Below, one piece after another: positions 58,203-64,000 of a stretch of DNA of 64,000 nucleotides (the stretch's first letter is position 1; each line of letters starts with the position of its first letter). Both the position numbers and the translations under genes were made by a program. This stretch comes from Bacillus marasmi. GTDB taxonomy: Bacteria > Bacillota > Bacilli > Bacillales > Cytobacillaceae. The notes below the pieces were generated by a model. It was not told the origin of the DNA. It did no database searches and saw only the letters and a program-made list of their open reading frames with translations. The DNA is taken from positions 248,001-312,000 of the forward strand of contig NZ_LR656165.1 of the NCBI RefSeq assembly GCF_902168435.1. Reading direction: 5' to 3'.

Positions 58203-59050
58203 TGAAGTGTATCCCCTCTTTTTTCAATTAAGTATCTCATTTGATAGTATTTGTGGGCAAAATCTGTCACCCGTCTTGTGAACAAATAGTTCGTACTAGC
58301 TCCAATACCAATAGAAACAACTGGTATGCCCTTCATTGTTTTCTTTTTAAACAATGAAATAACAAGTAATTTAAAAAGCTGCTTGATGGGTTGTTCAATC
58401 CAGCTAATATCAGTTATCTCCTCTTTTCCTTCATAAAAGTATTTCATTTGATTGTCATTGAGATCACTGAGAAGCTCTTCCCAGGCATTCGCCTGTAAGC
58501 GCGTTGGAAGTGAAGCAGCGTTAAACACTTTAAGTGATGTCATCATTTCGAATGGGGTATTGACCTCAATCCCGTAGGTCATCGCAATCAGTTGTACGGC
58601 CCGGAGATTAATGACGGCCATCGCTGGAATATCCGAACCTAGCAGCATAGCACCGCCTGTTCCTGACACCCCTCCCTGAAGCATTGAATAGAAACGGTGA
58701 CGAGAAATTTGCTGTTCGGCAATATATTGAAGCTGTTCAATACTCAATTGTTGTAAATCTTCTATTTGAGTAATGTTAGGATTAAAAATGCGCCCAGATA
58801 AAATAATTCTTTCCTTCGCATCCACTTGTAGCTGAGCACCTTGAATCATCGCATGGAGATGAAATAGCCAGCTGTCGAGAACGGTAAAAAATTGGTCTTG
58901 GACATCCTCTGGTAACAATAAAAAAGCCCGTTCAATATATTTATCAAACGTTAATTCAAAATCATTCGGTTGATATTGTTCGAGCTGATTTCTCCATTCA
59001 ACTATTGTTTGTAATATCTTTTCTTCGTATTCGGTAAGGCTCACGTACAT
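58199..59050 (-). CDS. EcsC-family protein
   Basis: This 283-residue protein is of the EcsC type, named after the third gene of the B. subtilis ecs ABC-transporter locus. Recognisable segments are GTGGAMLLGSDIPAMAVINLRAVQ-like glycine-rich and small-residue stretches in the centre (about residues 127-150) and VVSIGIGASTNYLFTRRVTDFAHKYY near the C-terminus. It may be peripherally associated with the membrane. Function is unknown. It is translationally coupled to moaB. Confidence 0.78.
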   Translation of the reverse strand: MYVSLTEYEEKILQTIVEWRNQLEQYQPNDFELTFDKYIERAFLLLPEDVQDQFFTVLDSWLFHLHAMIQGAQLQVDAKERIILSGRIFNPNITQIEDLQQLSIEQLQYIAEQQISRHRFYSMLQGGVSGTGGAMLLGSDIPAMAVINLRAVQLIAMTYGIEVNTPFEMMTSLKVFNAASLPTRLQANAWEELLSDLNDNQMKYFYEGKEEITDISWIEQPIKQLFKLLVISLFKKKTMKGIPVVSIGIGASTNYLFTRRVTDFAHKYYQMRYLIEKRGDTLQ

Positions 59051-59104
59051 CCCTCCCCATTAACGTGTAGGTAAATAAAGTATAACATATCCATTTTATC
59101 TAAT

Positions 59105-59137
59105 AAAAAAAACTGCCGAGGTTTCTCGGCAGTTTTG
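59105..59137 (-). terminator. Terminator of ackA
   Basis: The 10-bp stem AACTGCCGAG / CTCGGCAGTT with a TTTC loop is followed by TTTTTTT on the minus strand. Confidence 0.92.
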
Positions 59138-59142
59138 TATGT

Positions 59143-60348
59143 TTAGACAGTTTGTAATGTGCCGTTTGCAAGACGGACTACGTCGCGGGCAATCATTACT
59201 TCTTCATTTGTTGGTACAATTAGAACCTTTACAGGTGAATGTGGATAGTTGATGAACGCTTCTTGACCACGGACCTTATTTAATGAAGGATCCCAATATA
59301 CGCCCATAAACTCTAGGCCTTGAAGAACACGTGCGCGAATGGCTTCACTGTTTTCACCGATACCAGCGGTAAAAATAATCGCATCGACACCATTCATCCG
59401 TGCTGCATATGAACCGATGTATTTGTGAATTCTGTTTCCAAATACTTCTAGAGCTAGCTCTGCGCGATCATTTCCTTTTTCAGCTTCCTCTTCAATATCG
59501 CGAAGGTCGCTTGAGAATCCGGAGACTCCTAGCATACCGCTTTCTTTATTCAAAACATCTAATACTTCATCAGCAGTTTTTCCTGTTTTCTCCATAATAT
59601 ATGGAATTAACGCTGGGTCAATATTTCCTGAACGTGTTCCCATTGTAACACCAGCAAGAGGTGTAAAGCCCATAGAGGTATCAATCGACTTCCCGCCTTC
59701 GATTGCTGCAATACTTGCTCCATTTCCTAGGTGACAGGAAATTAAGCGTAAGTTCTCAACTGGTCGACCCAGTAATTCAGCAGTACGTTCTGAAACATAT
59801 TTATGTGAAGTACCGTGGAAACCATATTTACGGATTCCGAAGTTTTCATAATATGCATAAGGTAAGCTATATAAAAATGAGCTTTCCGGCATCGTTTGAT
59901 GGAAGGCTGTGTCAAATACTGCGATAGCTGGTACATTCGGTAATACATTAGCAAACGCCTTAATACCAGTAATATTTGCTGGATTATGAAGCGGAGCTAA
60001 TTCAGATAGAGCTTCAATTTTTTGTAGCACTTCTTCATTGATTAAAACTGAATCATTAAATTCTTCCCCACCATGCACAACGCGATGACCGACACCCTCA
60101 ATTTCATCTAAAGATTGGATAATCCCTAACTCAGTCAATTTCTTCACTAACAGCTCTACTGCAACTTCATGATTAGGAATATCTGTTACTTCTTTTATTT
60201 TATCCCCATTTACGGTAATATTAAAAATCCCATCAGTTAGGCCAATCCGTTCGATTAACCCTTTTGTAATTACATGTTCACTCGGCATATCAAACAATTG
60301 AAACTTTAACGAAGAACTCCCTGCATTAATTGCGATAATTTTTGCCAT
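59143..60348 (-). CDS. ackA: Acetate kinase
   Basis: AckA converts acetyl-phosphate and ADP to acetate and ATP in overflow metabolism. The protein of 401 residues has [22 protein letters not shown], the catalytic segment [18 protein letters not shown] and [12 protein letters not shown] 60348 follows AAAGGAG; the longer frame is not supported. A cre site lies upstream of the promoter in the position used for CcpA activation in B. subtilis. Confidence 0.97.
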   Translation of the reverse strand: MAKIIAINAGSSSLKFQLFDMPSEHVITKGLIERIGLTDGIFNITVNGDKIKEVTDIPNHEVAVELLVKKLTELGIIQSLDEIEGVGHRVVHGGEEFNDSVLINEEVLQKIEALSELAPLHNPANITGIKAFANVLPNVPAIAVFDTAFHQTMPESSFLYSLPYAYYENFGIRKYGFHGTSHKYVSERTAELLGRPVENLRLISCHLGNGASIAAIEGGKSIDTSMGFTPLAGVTMGTRSGNIDPALIPYIMEKTGKTADEVLDVLNKESGMLGVSGFSSDLRDIEEEAEKGNDRAELALEVFGNRIHKYIGSYAARMNGVDAIIFTAGIGENSEAIRARVLQGLEFMGVYWDPSLNKVRGQEAFINYPHSPVKVLIVPTNEEVMIARDVVRLANGTLQTV

Positions 60349-60453
60349 AAATCTTCCGCTCCTTTTTCTTTGTGCCACATCTAGGGTGATACCGAAAACG
60401 TGTACATTTTTTATTTTGCACAGTAACTCTAAATATCTCTCTCTTATTTCATC

Positions 60454-60482
60454 ATTAAATCATTGGCAATTAGTCTAATCAA
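60454..60482 (-). promoter_or_regulatory. Promoter of ackA
   Basis: TTGATT (60477-60482) and TTTAAT (60454-60459) are 17 nt apart on the minus strand, giving a start near 60447 and a leader of about 100 nt. Confidence 0.62.
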
Positions 60483-60496
60483 GTTATTTTTTATTA

Positions 60497-60510
60497 TGAT
60501 AACGTTTTCA
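60497..60510. promoter_or_regulatory. cre site (CcpA) upstream of ackA
   Basis: TGATAACGTTTTCA fits the cre consensus TGWNANCGNTNWCA at every fixed position. Its centre lies about 56 bp upstream of the inferred start, the geometry known for CcpA activation of B. subtilis ackA. Confidence 0.82.
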
Positions 60511-60609
60511 TTCCAAAGTAAATATATTCGAAATAAGTGATTATTTTTATTTTTCTGAAATAACTTTACAGAGCCAGGCGAAGCGAACCAACGACTGGCA
60601 ATACTGGTA

Positions 60610-61596
60610 TTATTTGTTTTCCTTTAGCCATAAATCTATTTGTGCAAAAATACTTTCAACGGCTTGCATATTTGATAATGAAGGCATGTTAACTAAAAGT
60701 GCTTGCTTAGGCGCCAGAACACCTTCAGCCTTCTTTTGTAGTATTAATATGCTTTTAGCAGCTTGTTTCGATTTAAAAATTGAAAGTGGCAATTGAAGAA
60801 TTCCTTGAATATTAGTGTTCTCCTTCAGAAGCTGGTGGAGCTTTGCTGCTTGCTCACTTTCAAATAAGCCATTCGGAATGATGAAAAATAGATATCCTCC
60901 ATCCTTTGTATGCTGAACACTTTGTTCAATCAAAAGGTGGTGAGCATAAGTATGTCCTTGATCTGCTTTAACTGCAAATTCAGCAGCTCGCTCGTCTATA
61001 GGATAATAACCTACTGGTAAATCGCAGATTACAACGTCTACAGGATCAACATATAGTGGCGCAATACTATCTTGATTATAAAATTCGATAGAATGCTGCT
61101 GTAAGTTGGCATTCACAAAGGCTAATCGAATTAATAATTCATCCACCTCAATACCGGTTGCATCTATTTCTTTACCCTGAAGTTGATTAATCACAGTTGC
61201 CAATAAGTTGCCCGTTCCAACAGCTGGATCTAACAGTGTAAGGGCTTTGTTTGTTACAAATTTGCTAACCAAATATCCCATCAGCATTCCAATTGCATCT
61301 GGTGTCATTTGATGGTTAGCCTGTACACTGTCCTTCATTCCTTTTAATATGACCAATTGATATGCTTTTCTAATTTCTTCTTTTTGGTATTTTGTCAGAT
61401 GCACTTGACTGTATAGCTTTTCAAGGCGTTTTTTATTTATTTCGCTCATATTTTCCTGAAGGATCGTCCCCTGGAATAAATTTTCGCCTGTTTCCGCAAG
61501 TGCTTCTAAATACGTACATGATATCTCTTCTTGTATTATAAGAGCTGTTTCATTAATGAATGTAAAGAGCTCTTCCACCGGCGATATTTTTACCAT
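60610..61596 (-). CDS. ytxK: YtxK: class I SAM-dependent methyltransferase, N6-adenine type
   Basis: This 328-residue protein has the architecture of N6-DNA methylase subunits (HsdM-like): a helical N-terminus (1-100) and a Rossmann domain with motif I LLDPAVGTGNLLATV and acidic VTGIEVDE-like loop. The catalytic motif reads CDLPVGYYP where typical enzymes have (N/D)PP(Y/F). B. subtilis YtxK has 329 residues and the same place beside ackA and tpx. The target is unknown and no specificity subunit is near. Confidence 0.9.
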   Translation of the reverse strand: MVKISPVEELFTFINETALIIQEEISCTYLEALAETGENLFQGTILQENMSEINKKRLEKLYSQVHLTKYQKEEIRKAYQLVILKGMKDSVQANHQMTPDAIGMLMGYLVSKFVTNKALTLLDPAVGTGNLLATVINQLQGKEIDATGIEVDELLIRLAFVNANLQQHSIEFYNQDSIAPLYVDPVDVVICDLPVGYYPIDERAAEFAVKADQGHTYAHHLLIEQSVQHTKDGGYLFFIIPNGLFESEQAAKLHQLLKENTNIQGILQLPLSIFKSKQAAKSILILQKKAEGVLAPKQALLVNMPSLSNMQAVESIFAQIDLWLKENK

Positions 61597-61678
61597 TACT
61601 TTCCTCCTAATTTATCCTATTTCCCTATTTTACCGAGCAATTGTACTAATCTCAAGCATATTTCTACAAATTCAGACA

Positions 61679-61712
61679 AAAAAATAAGCCCTACGAATAG
61701 GACTTATTGGGT
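61679..61712 (-). terminator. Terminator of tpx
   Basis: AATAAG-C-CCTA pairs with TAGG-A-CTTATT (one mismatch) and is followed by TTTTTTTG on the minus strand. Confidence 0.85.
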
Positions 61713-61719
61713 TTAATCA

Positions 61720-62220
61720 TTATTTTGCTTGTTTAGCGGCTTCAATTGCTGCTTCATAATTAGGATGATTTGTTGCTTCACTTACGTATTCTGCGTATGT
61801 AACAACATCATTTGAATCAATTACGAATACGGCACGAGCTAGTAGACGTAATTCTTGGATTGCCACTCCAAACGCTTCACCGAAAGAAAGGTCACGGTGG
61901 TCAGAAACTGTTTGAACCTTGTCAATTCCTGCTGCACCACACCAACGTTTTTGCGCAAATGGTAGGTCAACACTTACTGTTAAAATTTGTACATTATCTA
62001 AGTTAGCCGCTTCTTCGTTGAAACGACGAGTTTGTTGGTCACAAACGCCAGTATCTAAAGAAGGTACAACACTAATAAGACGTACGCTTCCTTTTGAATT
62101 ATCCAATGATACAGGAGATAAATCATTTGCCAAAACTGTAAAATTCGGCGCTTTGTCTCCTACTTTTACTTCTTGTCCTAACAATGTAACTGGGTTACCT
62201 TTAAATGTAATTGATGCCAT
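61720..62220 (-). CDS. tpx: Thiol peroxidase
   Basis: Tpx is a peroxiredoxin that reduces hydroperoxides with thioredoxin. The 166-residue protein has the peroxidatic Cys60 in DTGVCDQQT and the resolving Cys94 in KRWCGAAG, the spacing typical of atypical 2-Cys Tpx enzymes. ATG 62220 follows GAGGAGG; the upstream in-frame ATG codons are not supported. It probably has its own promoter in the repeat-containing gap upstream. Confidence 0.97.
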   Translation of the reverse strand: MASITFKGNPVTLLGQEVKVGDKAPNFTVLANDLSPVSLDNSKGSVRLISVVPSLDTGVCDQQTRRFNEEAANLDNVQILTVSVDLPFAQKRWCGAAGIDKVQTVSDHRDLSFGEAFGVAIQELRLLARAVFVIDSNDVVTYAEYVSEATNHPNYEAAIEAAKQAK

Positions 62221-62305
62221 TATTATTTCCTCCTCATTTATTACAACGCTCATAGTGTTAATCATAACTTCAAATAATTATTTTTTCAAATAATAAGACT
62301 TATTA

Positions 62306-62427
62306 GAAAAGCGGAAGCGGCTTGCCCAGGGGCGACAGGCACAAGACGAGCTGGCTAAAAGGTCGTTCTTTGACCTTTTGGACGGATTGGCTTGTGACCC
62401 CGAGCCCCTAGCCGCTGGAGCTAGACA
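62306..62427 (+). repeat. R1-family 122-bp repeat, complete copy
   Basis: This runs from GAAAAGCGGAAGCGG to AGCTAGACA. Inside are paired blocks AGGGGCGACAGGCACAAG..CTTGTGACCCCGAGCCCCT and AAAAGGTCGTTC..GACCTTTT that can fold on themselves. It matches the nested copy at 28777-28898 over its whole length. It lies between tpx and ytfJ. Confidence 0.88.
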
Positions 62428-62428
62428 A

Positions 62429-62467
62429 GAAAAGCGGAAGCGGCTTGCTCAGGGGCGACAGGCACAA
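62429..62467 (+). repeat. R1 5' fragment in tandem with the complete copy
   Basis: The first 39 nt of R1 repeat again (GAAAAGCGGAAGCGGCTTGC, AGGGGCGACAGGCACAA), 1 bp after the complete element. Confidence 0.85.
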
Positions 62468-62480
62468 ATGATTCGCGACA

Positions 62481-62509
62481 AAATAAAACTCGCCCTCGGG
62501 CGAGTTATT
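62481..62509 (-). terminator. Terminator of ytfI-ytfJ
   Basis: The 9-bp stem AACTCGCCC / GGGCGAGTT with a 2-nt loop is followed by T-rich sequence on the minus strand. Confidence 0.82.
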
Positions 62510-62511
62510 TA

Positions 62512-63012
62512 CTAGATCTCTTGCTTTTGACCATTTCCACTACTGTCATTATTATTTTTATCTTGATTTGATTGATTATTTTGATCCTTCTTATTCATCA
62601 TCTGTTGAATTTTATCAACAGCCTGCGGAGCCAGGTCGAGGATTTTTTCATACAGATGAGTATTCTCGTCGAGATGGAGCATCTTCACACCATTAGAACT
62701 AACAATTAAAAAGGCAATCGGTGTGATTGAAACACCTCCACCACTACCACCACCAAATGGGTGCTTAGGTCCACCTTGGCCTTTTTCTTTATCTGAACCG
62801 GAGCCGCCATTTCCTCCACTGCCACCATTACCGGAATCAATAATAAACTCACTACCACCTGCAGCAAAACCAAAGCCAACCTTTGACACGGTTAAAATCA
62901 CGCTACCATCTGGCGTTTCAACAGGGTCACCGATAATCGTATTGACATCAATCATTTCCTTCAAATTTTCCATTGCTGTCGTCATAAGTCCTTGGATTGG
63001 GTGATCAGACAT
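62512..63012 (-). CDS. ytfJ: GerW-family sporulation protein YtfJ
   Basis: This 166-residue protein belongs to the GerW/YtfJ family of spore proteins. The conserved core is LMTTAMENLKEMIDVNTIIG and VILTVSKVGFGFAAGGSEF, followed by a glycine-rich linker (residues 62-95), the segment VSITPIAFLIVSSNGVKML, and a Gln/Asn-rich disordered tail. In B. subtilis it is forespore-expressed and affects germination. It lies 17 bp behind ytfI. Confidence 0.94.
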   Translation of the reverse strand: MSDHPIQGLMTTAMENLKEMIDVNTIIGDPVETPDGSVILTVSKVGFGFAAGGSEFIIDSGNGGSGGNGGSGSDKEKGQGGPKHPFGGGSGGGVSITPIAFLIVSSNGVKMLHLDENTHLYEKILDLAPQAVDKIQQMMNKKDQNNQSNQDKNNNDSSGNGQKQEI

Positions 63013-63029
63013 TCATTTTTCCTCCTAAT

Positions 63030-63731
63030 CTACACGCTTTTTGATTTATCCTTCGAAAATATCTTCAAGTGATTGGACTGGAATTTTGGGCGTCCGCCCT
63101 TCCAGTATTTCACTAGTTTAATACCTGCCAACATAGCATACCCGATTCGAAATTGAATCATACATTGAAAATGGGTTTCCGAAACAGGACGAAGAAAGCT
63201 CGGAGAAATCGAAAGCTTTGGCATCTCCTTAATTCGCATATAAAGACTTAACAAGCCTAACAAACTACCTTTAACCGACCAAAGGGCTCCCGTAAGCGTA
63301 CCCGTGGTGGCCGCATCTCCAACTCCTACTACTGAATGCCATTGAATATCATTTATTGAGACCTTACGAAGAAAGTTACGAATAATTTTGTGCATCGATA
63401 CAACATGTTTGATCAATGTTTCTAAATCTTTAATACCATGCATTAAATCATTAGCTGTGAATTTTTTCTTTTTCTGTTCAGGCTCAGCTTGTTCACCAGT
63501 CTGCGTTTTCTGTTTATAAACAATCGCAGCAGAATCATCATCAATTTTTATAACCGGAATAGAAATTTTATATGTTATAAGTCCAAACCAAATTTTTAAT
63601 TTCACATTTAACCGATCATCATCTTGTCGGTGATGGTAATTTATTAAAATGGTTAATTTTGTGATGATGATTAGGACAATTACGAGTAAAAGAACGATAA
63701 GACAAAGAGCTAACCATTTCAATAATTTCAC
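63030..63731 (-). CDS. ytfI: DUF2953 membrane-anchored protein (YtfI)
   Basis: This 233-residue protein has one N-terminal membrane helix (residues 5-27) and a large domain that matches the DUF2953 family (WFGLITYKISIPVIKI; WHSVVGVGDAATTGTLTGALWSVKG; FRIGYAMLAGIKL at the C-terminus). Function is unknown, but it is paired with the spore gene ytfJ. The start is GTG 63731, close behind AAAGG; TTG three codons later is an alternative. Confidence 0.87.
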   Translation of the reverse strand: MKLLKWLALCLIVLLLVIVLIIITKLTILINYHHRQDDDRLNVKLKIWFGLITYKISIPVIKIDDDSAAIVYKQKTQTGEQAEPEQKKKKFTANDLMHGIKDLETLIKHVVSMHKIIRNFLRKVSINDIQWHSVVGVGDAATTGTLTGALWSVKGSLLGLLSLYMRIKEMPKLSISPSFLRPVSETHFQCMIQFRIGYAMLAGIKLVKYWKGGRPKFQSNHLKIFSKDKSKSV

Positions 63732-63765
63732 GACCTTTCAGCCTCCCATTATTGGCTTAAACACA

Positions 63766-63796
63766 AAAAAATAAACCTGCTGAACTTCAGCAGGTC
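63766..63796 (-). terminator. Terminator of the RDD-protein gene
   Basis: The 10-bp stem ACCTGCTGAA / TTCAGCAGGT is followed by T-rich sequence on the minus strand. Confidence 0.88.
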
Positions 63797-63803
63797 AAAA
63801 AAA

Positions 63804-64000
63804 CTAATTTTTATAAATGACAGTTGTATCGACAAATAAATCATGAATTCCTTGTTTTTTCGGAAGGAATGCCACAATGATATATAAGATAAAAATCGTA
63901 ACAGATATGTAACGCCCAATGAACTCACGAAATATTACTGTACTCCACGTTAGAGGGGAGCCATCTAAATTCACCACTTTTAAACCAAATACCATTTTCC
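63804..64000 (-). CDS. yteJ: RDD-family membrane protein, 3' part (cut by window edge)
   Basis: The reading frame enters from the right edge and gives the C-terminal 65 or so residues of an RDD-family protein: GKMVFGLKVVNLDGSPLTW, FREFIGRY, a membrane helix (FILYIIVAFLP) and the closing KKQGIHDLFVDTTVIY. The true start is outside the window. B. subtilis has the RDD gene yteJ next to ytfI, which supports the symbol. Confidence 0.85.
   Translation of the reverse strand, partial: KMVFGLKVVNLDGSPLTWSTVIFREFIGRYISVTIFILYIIVAFLPKKQGIHDLFVDTTVIYKN

Noticed and set aside
60610-61596. YtxK as part of a restriction-modification system
   Set aside because: There is no specificity or endonuclease gene nearby, the catalytic motif is atypical, and the gene is a conserved Bacillus neighbour of ackA.

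Overview
The window is chromosomal DNA of an endospore-forming member of the Bacillaceae (Firmicutes, low G+C). Reasons: coding density and AGGAGG-type ribosome binding sites are typical; spore genes are present (sspI, ytxC, ytaF, ytrH, ytrI, ytfJ); replication genes are Bacillus-type (dnaB/dnaI primosome, dnaE); two amino-acyl-tRNA synthetase loci carry T-box leaders; and the gene order from pheS-pheT to ytfJ-ytfI-yteJ follows the Bacillus subtilis pheST-to-ytfJ block closely. It is not B. subtilis: from memory of that genome, speD (between nrdR and gapB) and the lytST/ysbAB block (between infC and thrS) are missing. A GNAT-aminotransferase/PlsY-like cluster and a NERD gene with a repeat array are extra, and two families of intergenic repeats are scattered through the window. 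No rRNA, tRNA, phage, transposase or cas genes are seen.

Layout: 1-5180 pheT-pheS with T-box, ysgA and divergent sspI; 5235-9665 an M42 peptidase, a dUTPase-like enzyme, a GNAT-aminotransferase fusion, a PlsY paralogue and ysdA; 9763-11680 a NERD-domain gene followed directly by 19 copies of an exactly 52-bp unit; 11753-16515 rplT-rpmI-infC (L20 leader), thrS (T-box) and ytxC; 16654-19587 dnaI, dnaB, nrdR; 19785-28592 gapB (two CcpN-type operators), coaE, ytaF, mutM, polA, phoR, phoP; 29066-42372 central metabolism: mdh, icd, citZ, ytwI, ytvI, fxsA, pyk, pfkA, accA, accD, a FadR-type regulator and malic enzyme; 42514-53500 dnaE, ytrH-ytrI, nrnA, ytpI, ytoI, ytkL, an Xaa-Pro peptidase and ald; 53610-64000 a 52-residue gene, a universal stress protein, argG-argH, moaB, an EcsC-like gene, ackA (with cre), ytxK, tpx, ytfJ, ytfI and the 3' part of an RDD-protein gene.

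Most of the window is conserved housekeeping sequence. The parts that stand out are: (1) the 52-bp array after the NERD gene. Each unit can fold as a hairpin whose stem arms (ATGG-TT-ACCGC and GYGGTCCAT) are conserved while a ~15-nt segment between them varies among a few recurring types. (2) An in-frame TAA in phoP that replaces the Tyr at the start of the winged-helix wing, with the rest of the wing still readable downstream. (3) Two intergenic repeat families, here called R1 (122 bp) and R2 (about 113-129 bp), with one R1 nested inside an R2 and an R1 fragment inside the pheST T-box leader. Item 1 is the best candidate for an undescribed system.
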